DNA of 12,407 nt from Ruminococcus sp. 210702-SL.1.03 (GTDB taxonomy: Bacteria; Bacillota; Clostridia; Oscillospirales; Ruminococcaceae): assembly GCF_020559915.1 (NCBI RefSeq), contig NZ_JAJCLZ010000038.1, positions 1-12,407 on the forward strand, read 5' to 3'. The notes beneath the pieces are model-generated. The model saw only the letters and a list, made by a program, of their open reading frames with translations, was not told the DNA's origin and searched no databases. How positions within the stretch are numbered: position 1 is the first letter of the stretch; each line of letters starts with the position of its first letter. Positions 7,101 through 12,378 of the stretch are shown piece by piece. The translations under genes were made by a program, and so were the position numbers.

Positions 7101-9260
7101 CGCGGTTTGATTGGCGATCACGATATGGATAAACTGACTGAGATCGACAAAAATGTAATTGCAAAAGCGGAAGATGTCTACAATAAGTTCATTGGCGTGG
7201 TGCTAGGCGAGGAACTTAACCGCGGCGACAGCGAAACGCGGTTCTCGCCCTACATTACGTCGATCAAGCGCATTTATGGCGTGGAAAATTACGTTAAAAT
7301 TTTGGCTGCGCTGGGCAAGGAAACCTTTGTGCGCGGCTACATTTACGGTTCGCAAAGCTCGAAAAAGGAAACGCTCAGCCACCTCATCAGTGTTTGCGTG
7401 CCGAATGAGGGCGACACCGCCGAGAAGCTGCGTGAGCTAGTCAGGGGCACTGATATTACCGAAAAGCGGCTTATCGAGGCGGCAATGTACTCGCCCGAGT
7501 GGCTGGATATTACCGCCGAATACCTCGGCTGGGATGGGTTTAAGTCTGGCTGCTGCTATTTCATGGCTCATATGAACGAATCTTACAGCGATAAGATCAC
7601 GGCGCTTATCGCAAAATACACGCCGATCTCGGTTGAAGATCTGCAAAACGGTGCTTTTGACATTAAGTGGTTCAAAGATGCCTATGCGACGCTTGGCGAG
7701 AAGCGTTTTGCGATGCTTTACGATGCTGCGAAGTACATTTCCGACGGCGCGAAGCACTCCCGCGCGCGTAAATATGCCGACGCGGTGCTCGGAAAGCTCG
7801 ACCCCGAGGAAGCGAAAACGGCGGCTTCGGTCAAGCGCAATAAGGATATGCTGATGGCATATTCGCTTATCCCATGTAATGATGACGAAATTATGCAGAA
7901 ATACCTTTTTATACAGCAGTTTATAAAAGAAAGCAAGAAATTTGGCGCACAGCGCAGGGCAAGTGAAGCTGCCGCTGCGGAGATCGCAATGCAGAATTTG
8001 GCCTTGTCGGCAGGATCAAGCGACGTTATGCGCCTGAAACTGCGCATGGAGAGCGAACTTTTTGAGAGCATACGTCCACTGTTTGAGCCAAAAAATGTTG
8101 GAGAAGTAAGCGTATGGTTGGAAATACGCGATGGAAAGACCGAGATCGCCTGCGAAAAAGGCGGAAAACGGCTGAAAAACGTGCCTGCCAAGCTGAAAAA
8201 GGACGAGTACATCGTCACGTTGACCGAAAGGCGCAAGCAGCTGACCGATCAGTACCGCCGCACGCGCACGATGCTGGAGCAGTCTATGGAGGATTCGACG
8301 GTGTTCACACTGAGCGAGATCGTCGGGCTGATGAAAAATGACAGTGTGAAGCCTTTGCTGGAAAATCTTGTGTACTGCTTTGACGGCAAATGCGGCGTGC
8401 TGAAAGACGGCAGGCTTTGCACAGTCGGCGGCGAGGAGATCTGCGCGGACGGGACGAGCGAGCTGCGAATTGCGCACCCGTTTGATATGTACGCTGACGG
8501 AAGCTGGCGTGACATACAGAAATATCTATTTGATGATCAGATCGTTCAGCCGTTCAGACAAGTTTTCCGCGAGCTTTATATCAAGACTGCTGAGGAGCTG
8601 GAAAACTGCGAAACGCCGCGATTTGCGGGCAATCAGATACTCGTGAAAAAGACTGTCGCCACTTTGCGCGGTCGCCGTTGGGTATGCGATCTGGAGGACG
8701 GTCTGCAAAAAGTGTACTATAAGGAAAATATTGTTGCGAAATTGTATGCCCTTGCCGACTGGTTCTCGCCCTCAGACATCGAAGCGCCGACGCTCGAGCA
8801 CGTCAGCTTCAGCGACCGCGTGACCGGTAAGCCGATCAAGATCAAGGACATTCCCGACATAATTTTCTCAGAGGTCATGCGCGACGCCGACCTTGCGGTT
8901 TCGGTCTGCCATGCGGGTGAAGTTGACCCCGAGCACAGCCACTCGACCATCGAAATGCGCGCCGCGATACTGGAATTTACGCTGCCGCTCTTCAAGCTGA
9001 AAAATTGCGAGGTCAAGGGCTCGCACGTTTTGATAAATGGTACGCGCGCGGATTATTCGGTGCACCTTGGCAGCGGAATTTGCCATATTCAGGGCGGCGC
9101 GGCGCTCAACATTCTGCCCGTTCATTCTCAGCACCGCGGAAGGGTATTTCTTCCATTTGCAGACGACGACCCGAAAACAGCCGAAATAATCTCGAAAGTG
9201 TTGCTTTTGGCGGAGGATAAGAAGATCAAAGACCCATTCATACTTGACCAGATACACTAA
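4125..9260 (+). CDS. Giant HEAT-repeat / DUF5724 / DUF4132 family protein
   Basis: A 1711-residue cytoplasmic protein with no signal or membrane segment. In order: an alpha-helical N-terminal part; clear HEAT-like repeats around residues 485-620 (units with D..R..A..LL, for example KNSETRTAAIELLEKL); a region around 1119-1153 (AAMYSPEWLDITAEYLG, YFMAHMNE) that I associate with DUF5724; a DUF4132-like core near 1362-1417 (TLTERRKQLTDQYRRTRTML, LENLVY); and a conserved C-terminus (about 1612-1711) with HLGSG and VFLPFADDDPKTAEIISKV, typical of the end of DUF4132 proteins. The biochemical function is unknown; E. coli relatives are annotated as MolR/YehI, and that molybdate label is not evidence of function here. 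No WGR domain is seen. ATG 4125 was chosen over 4119 because GGAGG (4112-4116) is eight bases before it and only two before 4119. Base composition varies strongly along the gene. Confidence 0.8.
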   Translation: MANSESYNVWRQAHATAIENARNKLPTEIRQFLDGKHNCKLYKELYTYLAKGGAPSKFINKKMGAIFGGLLNENGWIDKKYKNDLLWAVDNCTKWQYSSSIWRRSFRSSSYTAYLQSNFILSQLENYARLGWLESSLEDALMGNLSENENQYFYKDGFSLPISTLLAAHLDAGDSKVFAALKHVIMDDGTNISLEIIRGVMMSSNVDAHNLICQFLVAARLQEGLRQAICESADSGTIEALRAVVETIKAHDLIRFSAVKRAIFTWCGIFADKPESLDRIAGKMLDLIAECLADRAARDAYLESEDAMQIYIALWAYSADDARVGAQICRKLAMGESRHRRMVAGIFASQFENPDLENELGKFALENFADDTECLAVYFNHFMPDINMALNNVASDNRQGPYEREKKEPPKSRVYADLSDYFESRDEAEKFRGILLKTRELFTPKKKEFDFTPCVFPWISVKLKRMDVAAKLCWIASALQDNTLIDEACGMLAEVDSDIRNNVLRMLVTFPETDIQRNTLVNAIADKESYTRSLAIKMVENIELTDDNYLMLENMLRLKNSETRTAAIELLEKLDDERLYGVCERLLADKNGEKRAAGLDMVLRLKKQPERAELFARTKALAAAMQSDISREKILLDQILDEENSELPADCGLYKLENCKIAPIDKQFVDDSNKVFCRYFPESELAGSDKNADKADCAVALKKLDALLDAHKNDEFTNYWGETNLLGNAHLLIISHCPKRICFEELWDEFYQTDVGSPELLLRMYIKLKAYRKMDKYVTFKKAGKAAAARLFGADLANPIDVHFLCKDIVQYLYDKFVPMDVRRKIAISVANWLYTLDDKTLKVKISGEEGVQQSYGRHGREFDPEHRSLLDQVQIDTVLNWLFEMENNEFFAKMIVVKTALTDRLDGLAGMYFGDYEEQSVYALDAPTADELVRACAMGVINDDEMYRRLVNSDDLGDVLSALSGHIKTIRERDKLVAARSRWNMGGNSNLRGLIGDHDMDKLTEIDKNVIAKAEDVYNKFIGVVLGEELNRGDSETRFSPYITSIKRIYGVENYVKILAALGKETFVRGYIYGSQSSKKETLSHLISVCVPNEGDTAEKLRELVRGTDITEKRLIEAAMYSPEWLDITAEYLGWDGFKSGCCYFMAHMNESYSDKITALIAKYTPISVEDLQNGAFDIKWFKDAYATLGEKRFAMLYDAAKYISDGAKHSRARKYADAVLGKLDPEEAKTAASVKRNKDMLMAYSLIPCNDDEIMQKYLFIQQFIKESKKFGAQRRASEAAAAEIAMQNLALSAGSSDVMRLKLRMESELFESIRPLFEPKNVGEVSVWLEIRDGKTEIACEKGGKRLKNVPAKLKKDEYIVTLTERRKQLTDQYRRTRTMLEQSMEDSTVFTLSEIVGLMKNDSVKPLLENLVYCFDGKCGVLKDGRLCTVGGEEICADGTSELRIAHPFDMYADGSWRDIQKYLFDDQIVQPFRQVFRELYIKTAEELENCETPRFAGNQILVKKTVATLRGRRWVCDLEDGLQKVYYKENIVAKLYALADWFSPSDIEAPTLEHVSFSDRVTGKPIKIKDIPDIIFSEVMRDADLAVSVCHAGEVDPEHSHSTIEMRAAILEFTLPLFKLKNCEVKGSHVLINGTRADYSVHLGSGICHIQGGAALNILPVHSQHRGRVFLPFADDDPKTAEIISKVLLLAEDKKIKDPFILDQIH

Positions 9261-9279
9261 ATATTAGCAGAATCGCATG

Positions 9280-9308
9280 GGCGGACGGTGAAGGCTGTCC
9301 GCCTTTTT
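9280..9308 (+). terminator. Terminator of the DUF4132 operon
   Basis: GGCGGAC (9280-9286), a 10-base loop and GTCCGCC (9297-9303), followed by TTTTT (9304-9308). It begins 19 bases after the stop codon of the giant ORF. Confidence 0.85.
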
Positions 9309-9353
9309 GTGAAAATTCGCGCGTTAGACGAGTTGAGTTCGCAAAAAAAGTTA

Positions 9354-9382
9354 TTGATAGGCAGTTAAAAATGTGTTATAAT
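9354..9382 (+). promoter_or_regulatory. Sigma-A promoter in front of the broken HTH gene
   Basis: TTGATA at 9354-9359, a 17-base spacer and a perfect TATAAT at 9377-9382 with extended -10 TG at 9374-9375. The promoter is intact although the gene behind it is not. Confidence 0.75.
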
Positions 9383-9411
9383 AATGTAAAGGAAGCTTGG
9401 AGGTAGGTCAG

Positions 9412-9600
9412 ATGAAATTGAAAATTTCGGAAAAAATTCGCCATTTGCGCACGGGGCGCGGGCTGACGCAGGAGCAGTTGGCGGAGGACTGAACGTTTCA
9501 TTTCAGACGGTGAGCAAGTGGGAGCGCGGCGACACCTGCCCCGACGCGGCAACGCTTCCCGCCGAGCCTGACTTGCACACTTCGCTTCTTGCGGAGGGCG
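9412..9600 (+). pseudogene. XRE/HTH_3 transcriptional regulator, frameshifted and truncated
   Basis: A strong ribosome site (GGAGG, 9399-9403) precedes ATG 9412. The first frame reads an HTH N-terminus, MKLKISEKIRHLRTGRGLTQ followed by EQLAED, then stops at TGA (9490-9492). The rest of the HTH continues in another frame (LNVSFQTVSKWERGDTCPDAATLPA), and one missing base in GAGGACTG accounts for the shift. Intact relatives read QLAEALNVSFQTVSKWERG here. After the recognition helix the similarity fades (the expected ADFFGVSLDELL is only faintly there, near 9560-9595), so more than one lesion is present. Intact family members are DNA-binding repressors of about 70-350 residues. No functional regulator can be made, barring programmed frameshifting, which I see no signal for. 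Confidence 0.75.
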
Positions 9601-9707
9601 GTCGCTGCGATGATTTTTACCAACAGGACGGCTATCATCCCACGCAGGTGAACGGCTTGTTGACATCTCTGTACTTTTACGAAGTAATGACGGGCATCGA
9701 ACAATAA
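9600..9707 (+). pseudogene. C-terminal remnant resembling an SGNH/GDSL-type hydrolase
   Basis: In the same frame as the second HTH fragment the sequence reads DDFYQQDGYHPTQ, then LTSLYFYEVMTGIEQ and stop. The D-x-x-H-P pattern (DGYHPT) followed by a helix ending in FYEVMTG is the usual end of SGNH/GDSL-like hydrolases and DUF4886 proteins, where this Asp and His complete the catalytic triad. Nothing upstream supplies the N-terminal GDS block, so if the match is right only about the last 35 residues survive, joined to the HTH remnant by a deletion near 9590-9600. The assignment rests on a short motif. Confidence 0.4.
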
Positions 9708-9773
9708 AATACCATATGAGATATATCGAATTTGTTTAAATACTACATATAGTATTATATTTGTATACATGAT

Positions 9774-9804
9774 AGTGGGAACATATATATGCTTCCCGCT
9801 TTTT
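9774..9804 (+). terminator. Intrinsic terminator upstream of cotJ
   Basis: AGTGGGAA (9774-9781) pairs with TTCCCGCT (9793-9800, one G-U) around a loop made of the palindrome CATATATATG plus one base, followed by TTTTT (9800-9804). It separates the pseudogene transcript from the cotJ operon. Confidence 0.75.
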
Positions 9805-9825
9805 CATATGTATTAAAAGATATAG

Positions 9826-9854
9826 TAACAATATGCAGATATATGTCATAATAT
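9826..9854 (+). promoter_or_regulatory. Candidate sigma-E promoter of cotJABC
   Basis: TAACAAT (9826-9832), a 14-base spacer and CATAATAT (9847-9854) resemble the mother-cell sigma-E pattern (roughly GAATAAT-14-CATACAAT). In Bacillus subtilis cotJ is sigma-E dependent, and no good sigma-A promoter is visible here. The region is very AT-rich, so chance matches are possible. Confidence 0.4.
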
Positions 9855-9862
9855 ATGACATA
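9842..9862 (+). repeat. 8-bp inverted repeat over the candidate cotJ promoter
   Basis: TATGTCAT (9842-9849), spacer AATAT, ATGACATA (9855-9862). It covers the putative -10 and start site, as an operator would. A related half-sequence recurs downstream: GCAGATATATGTCA (9835-9848) against GCAGAAATATCTGTCA (9865-9880). Confidence 0.5.
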
Positions 9863-9900
9863 GGGCAGAAATATCTGTCAGAAATATGGAGGTGCTTGAT

Positions 9901-10143
9901 ATGGAAGCATTAGACGCTGCATTTTTCGGGAAGATCTACGACCCGAAAGATGAGGACGCGGGCGACTGCGAGGTCACGGCGGGCGCATTTCCTAAGGAAA
10001 CGCCGATAGCTATGGCATATGTTCCGTTCCAAAAATGGGAGAAACCGTATGACGTTATGACAGCTTTAGCGCGGGGAACGATATTTCCGTCGCTGGATAA
10101 GCCGTTTATTGGAGAGGAGGCGGTTCGGCGTGCTGCGAAGTGA
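9901..10143 (+). CDS. cotJA: Spore coat protein CotJA
   Basis: An 80-residue protein with the hallmark CotJA block MAYVPFQKWEKPYDVMTALA (residues 38-57) followed by RGTIFPSLDKPF (58-69). CotJA is a small protein that in Bacillus joins the spore coat together with CotJC. It is the first gene of cotJABC here. Start: ATG 9901 is eight bases after GGAGG (9888-9892), whereas the in-frame ATG at 9886 overlaps that ribosome site and has none of its own. The last 14 bases overlap the cotJB start. A sigma-E-like promoter lies about 50 bases upstream, fitting mother-cell expression during sporulation. Confidence 0.9.
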   Translation: MEALDAAFFGKIYDPKDEDAGDCEVTAGAFPKETPIAMAYVPFQKWEKPYDVMTALARGTIFPSLDKPFIGEEAVRRAAK

Positions 10144-10399
10144 ATTGTCTGAAAAACAGAAGCTGCTGCGAAAGGTTCAGGCGTCGAGGTTCGCGCTAAT
10201 CGAGGCGAATTTGTATCTCGACAGCCACCCGACCTGTCGCGAGGGGCTGAAATATTTTCGTGAAAAACGTGCGGAAGCCGATAAGCTTATAAAAGAATAT
10301 GAAACCGAATTTGGCCCGCTAACAGCTGCGGCAAGTCACGCAGAAGACTGCTGGGAGTGGGTAAACACGGCGTTTCCGTGGGAAAGGGGAGAGAGCTGA
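10130..10399 (+). CDS. cotJB: Spore coat protein CotJB
   Basis: An 89-residue protein matching CotJB: KLLRKVQASRFALIEANLYL (11-30), DSHP, a charged helix, YETEFGPLTA and the C-terminal WEWVNTAFPWERGES. CotJB is the small middle protein of the cotJ operon, thought to assist assembly of CotJA and CotJC in the coat. The start is probably GTG 10130, nine bases after AGGAGG (10115-10120) within cotJA; the earlier TTG at 10109 lies before that site. Its stop overlaps the cotJC start codon (TGATG, 10397-10401), so all three genes are translationally coupled. Confidence 0.9.
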   Translation: MLRSELSEKQKLLRKVQASRFALIEANLYLDSHPTCREGLKYFREKRAEADKLIKEYETEFGPLTAAASHAEDCWEWVNTAFPWERGES

Positions 10400-10995
10400 T
10401 GTGGCAATATGAAAAAACGCTGGAGTACCCTGTGAACATCAAAGATCCGAACCCCGCGCTCGCGAAGGTCATCATCTCGCAGCTTGGCGGGCCTGACGGC
10501 GAAACGGGCGCGGCGATGCGCTATCTCAATCAGCGCTACGCATCGCCTTGCAGAAAAGTTCAGGGCATTCTGACTGATATTGGTACCGAAGAGTTGGCGC
10601 ATGCCGAAATGATCTCGGCTATACTTTATCAGCTCACCCGCAATTTGTCTATGAAAGAGATAAAAGACTCGGGATTTGATACCTATTTTGTCGATCACAC
10701 TACAGGAATTTACCCGATAGCGGCGTCAGGCGTTGCATATACTGCCGATTATATCCAGTCTACCGGCGACCCGATTGCCGATCTGACCGAAGATCTTGCT
10801 GCCGAGCAGAAAGCGCGGCTGAGTTACGACAACATTCTCCGTCTTACTGACGATCCCGACGTTCGCGACCCGATAAAGTTTCTGCGCGAACGCGAGATAG
10901 TGCATTTTCAGCGCTTTGGCGAGGGTCTGAGATATATTCAGGATCAGCTTGATTCTAAAAACTTCTACGCTTTCAACCCTGCATTTGACAAATAA
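10399..10995 (+). CDS. cotJC: Spore coat manganese-catalase-like protein CotJC
   Basis: A 198-residue protein of the manganese catalase superfamily, of the length usual for CotJC. The di-manganese ligands of the family are all in place: Glu35 (PDGETGAAM), Glu65 and His68 (TEELAHAEM), Glu136 (AAEQKARL) and His169 (EIVHFQRFG). Catalase activity (disproportionation of hydrogen peroxide) is therefore plausible at the spore surface, but is inferred from the ligands. The start at 10399 follows AAAGGGGAG at seven bases, and its A is shared with the cotJB stop. A strong terminator follows 12 bases after the stop. Confidence 0.92.
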   Translation: MWQYEKTLEYPVNIKDPNPALAKVIISQLGGPDGETGAAMRYLNQRYASPCRKVQGILTDIGTEELAHAEMISAILYQLTRNLSMKEIKDSGFDTYFVDHTTGIYPIAASGVAYTADYIQSTGDPIADLTEDLAAEQKARLSYDNILRLTDDPDVRDPIKFLREREIVHFQRFGEGLRYIQDQLDSKNFYAFNPAFDK

Positions 10996-11007
10996 ATTCG
11001 TTTTGAG

Positions 11008-11042
11008 CGGACTGCTGTATGATTGCAGCAGTCCGTTTTATT
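11008..11042 (+). terminator. Terminator of cotJABC
   Basis: CGGACTGCTG (11008-11017), loop TATGATTG, CAGCAGTCCG (11026-11035), then TTTTATT. A perfect 10-bp stem. Confidence 0.9.
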
Positions 11043-11115
11043 GTACATAAATATGCAATAGTACGATAAAATGTACATAAAGATCGGCTCAAGAATTTAC
11101 CGAAAGGTTTTAAGG

Positions 11116-11280
11116 ATGAGTTATTTTCATGTTGATTTTCCTTGTGCCGAGAATTTTGTTGCCCGTGTTACACAGAGCTGGAACGATGAAACCGTACTGC
11201 GTGATGCGCACGCCGCCCAAGAACAAATCCTTGATACGCGCGATACAGATAGCGCGCAGTGCGGTTCCTCAACAACATAG
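11116..11280 (+). CDS. Hypothetical 54-residue protein
   Basis: I do not recognise this ORF. It starts MSYFHVDFPCAENF and ends in a polar Ser/Thr/Asp tail; there is no signal peptide or membrane segment. GAAAGG (11102-11107) lies eight bases before ATG 11116; an in-frame ATG at 11071 has no ribosome site. It is framed by the cotJ terminator on the left and a terminator 20 bases after its stop on the right, so it looks like a separate transcription unit, but no convincing promoter is visible (TTGTAC at 11041 with a weak -10). It could be a real small gene or a remnant. Confidence 0.4.
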   Translation: MSYFHVDFPCAENFVARVTQSWNDETVLRDAHAAQEQILDTRDTDSAQCGSSTT

Positions 11281-11300
11281 AGTAAATCGTGTAAAAAAAT

Positions 11301-11328
11301 AAAACCTACTGCATTTACAGTAGGTTTT
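11301..11328. terminator. Bidirectional terminator for the small ORF and tRNA-Ser
   Basis: AAAACCTACTG (11301-11311), loop CATTTA, CAGTAGGTTTT (11318-11328): an 11-bp perfect stem. On the minus strand it continues into a long T-rich run (TTTTATTTTTTT), an excellent end for the tRNA-Ser transcript. On the plus strand the tail is TTTTGTT. Confidence 0.85.
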
Positions 11329-11335
11329 GTTAGAT

Positions 11336-11426
11336 TGGCGGAGACGGAGAGATTCGAACTCTCGAGCCTAGTTAAAGGCTAACGCATTTCGAGTGCGCCC
11401 CGTTATGACCACTTCGATACGTCTCC
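11336..11426 (-). tRNA. tRNA-Ser (anticodon CGA)
   Basis: On the minus strand a 91-base tRNA with acceptor GGAGACG/CGTCTCC, discriminator G and encoded CCA (11338-11336). The anticodon arm is GCGCA-CTCGAAA-TGCGT, anticodon CGA, reading UCG serine codons. The long variable arm (AGCCTTTAACTAGGCT-like) is typical of serine tRNA, and the T arm is GAGAG-TTCGAAT-CTCTC. It has its own promoter and terminator. Confidence 0.95.
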
Positions 11427-11440
11427 ATAGAACGTTATAT

Positions 11441-11469
11441 ATTATACCATGTAAAAACACGTTTGTCAA
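11441..11469 (-). promoter_or_regulatory. Consensus promoter of tRNA-Ser
   Basis: On the minus strand, TTGACA (11469-11464), a 17-base spacer and TATAAT (11446-11441), with both hexamers perfect. The -10 lies 14 bases upstream of the mature tRNA 5' end. Confidence 0.85.
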
Positions 11470-11609
11470 GGGTTTGCGTTAGATTTAACATTTTGTTAAA
11501 AACTATGAGTGCACAATTGCGTTTGTGTACTAATTGTACAAATTGAAGTTAAAAAGCATCGCGCTATATGTGCAAGTCTACAAAACTAAAAAAACTTTGC
11601 GGAAAAGTG

Positions 11610-11638
11610 TTGACAAAGGGGCAAAATAAGTGTATAAT
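11610..11638 (+). promoter_or_regulatory. Consensus promoter of the tRNA-Met/tRNA-Glu operon
   Basis: TTGACA at 11610-11615, a 17-base spacer and TATAAT at 11633-11638, both perfect. About 40 bases of leader precede the first tRNA. It is divergent from the tRNA-Ser promoter. Confidence 0.85.
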
Positions 11639-11685
11639 ATACAAGTCGGTTGACGAGGAAAACCTCAGAAAGCGACACTAAATAT

Positions 11686-11759
11686 GGCGGTATAGCTCAG
11701 TTGGCTAGAGCACTTGGTTCATACCCAGGGTGTCACCGGTTCAAATCCAGTTACCGCCA
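11686..11759 (+). tRNA. tRNA-Met (anticodon CAT)
   Basis: A 74-base tRNA, acceptor GGCGGTA/TACCGCC, D arm GCTC...GAGC, anticodon arm CTTGG-TTCATAC-CCAGG with anticodon CAT, T loop TTCAAAT, discriminator A. CCA is not encoded (the next bases are CTT). The paired G1-C72 argues against the initiator. An elongator Met is most likely; an isoleucine tRNA with a modified CAU anticodon cannot be fully excluded. The T stem ACCGG/CCAGT has one C-A mismatch. Confidence 0.9.
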
Positions 11760-11765
11760 CTTGAT

Positions 11766-11840
11766 GGCCCGTTGGTCAAGCGGTTAAGACACCGCCCTTT
11801 CACGGCGGAATCATGGGTTCAATTCCCGTACGGGTCACCA
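11766..11840 (+). tRNA. tRNA-Glu (anticodon TTC)
   Basis: A 75-base tRNA including encoded CCA, acceptor GGCCCGT/ACGGGTC (one G-U), anticodon arm CCGCC-CTTTCAC-GGCGG with anticodon TTC, T arm ATGGG-TTCAATT-CCCGT. It lies six bases after tRNA-Met, so both are cut from one transcript. Its 3' end faces the recombinase fragment at 11989-12378 and is a plausible attachment site. Confidence 0.95.
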
Positions 11841-11849
11841 TTACGCAAT

Positions 11850-11892
11850 CCCACAGATGGCTTAAAATAGCCGTTTGTGGGTTTTCTTTTTT
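11850..11892 (+). terminator. Terminator of the tRNA-Met/tRNA-Glu operon
   Basis: CCCACAGATGGCT (11850-11862), loop TAAAAT, AGCCGTTTGTGGG (11869-11881): 13 continuous pairs counting two G-U, followed by TTTTCTTTTTT. Confidence 0.9.
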
Positions 11893-11905
11893 CTAAAAAT
11901 CAGGT

Positions 11906-11926
11906 TTTGGCACTTGTTTGGCACTT
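11906..11926. repeat. Tandem 10-bp direct repeat between tRNA-Glu and the recombinase
   Basis: TTTGGCACTT occurs at 11906-11915 and again at 11917-11926, one helical turn apart (11-base period). Tandem direct repeats beside a tRNA and an integrase gene are often arm-type binding sites of tyrosine recombinases, so this may be part of an attachment region. That role is inferred from position only. Confidence 0.5.
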
Positions 11927-11950
11927 ATTATCTTTTAACTATTAATTTGG

Positions 11951-11986
11951 GTATCCGCAGAGCTTTCGCTCTGCGGTACTTTTTTT
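11951..11986 (+). terminator. Second plus-strand terminator after the tRNA operon
   Basis: GTA-(T bulge)-CCGCAGAGC (11951-11963), loop TTTC, GCTCTGCGG-TAC (11968-11979), followed directly by seven T (11980-11986). It is oriented against the recombinase fragment; on the minus strand there is no T-run, so it would end only plus-strand transcription. Confidence 0.75.
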
Positions 11987-11988
11987 GC

Positions 11989-12378
11989 TCATAATGCCAG
12001 CACCTGCTGCTCGGTCTCAGTTTCGGTATCGTCCTCGGCAGGACTTTCTTCCTCTGTGCCTATATCGTTTGTGAAGCTCAGGGCGTTGCTTATCGCATCA
12101 CAGTTGCGAGCCTTGGCTTCCTGCAACATATGAGAATACAGATTCAAGGTAGTTCCTACGACGCTGTGTCCCATATCCGAGGATACCGCTACAACGTCTA
12201 CGCCTTCAAATATAAGCAGGCTTGCATGGAGATGTCGCAGTGAGTGGATATTCCTGAACGGCACTCCGATACGCTCACAGTAGCCTTTCAGCCACTCGAA
12301 CGGTGTCTGCGGATTCATAGGTGCTCCGTTCCATTTTGTGAACAGCCTGTCATTGATTTTGTCAATAAAACTTGACAC
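11989..12378 (-). pseudogene. Tyrosine recombinase/integrase, C-terminal catalytic fragment
   Basis: About 129 residues matching the end of phage-type integrases: DRLFTKWNGAPMNPQT, then HSLRHLHASL with catalytic His45 and Arg48, MGHS with His71, and LNLYSHML with the nucleophile Tyr81 (numbered from the GTG at 12378). The N-terminal arm-binding and core-binding domains and the first catalytic Arg, normally some 250 residues before this, are missing; an in-frame TAA lies at 12402-12400, and the few codons between do not look like integrase. It is therefore broken unless a complete part lies past the edge in another frame. After residue 95 comes an acidic tail (EEESPAEDDTETETEQQ). It reads toward tRNA-Glu, the usual arrangement for an element inserted at a tRNA 3' end. 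The GTG is only the first possible start. Confidence 0.8.

Noticed and set aside
7718..8236. Minus-strand ORF of 172 codons inside the giant gene
   Set aside because: Reverse-frame shadow of a continuous 1711-codon ORF with conserved motifs on the plus strand.
9498..9770. Minus-strand ORF of 90 codons over the pseudogene region
   Set aside because: No ribosome site or family likeness; the plus strand carries the HTH and hydrolase remnants.
11484..11500. TTTAACA-TTT-TGTTAAA hairpin upstream of the tRNA genes
   Set aside because: AT-only short palindrome in an AT-rich gap outside both expected transcripts; likely chance.
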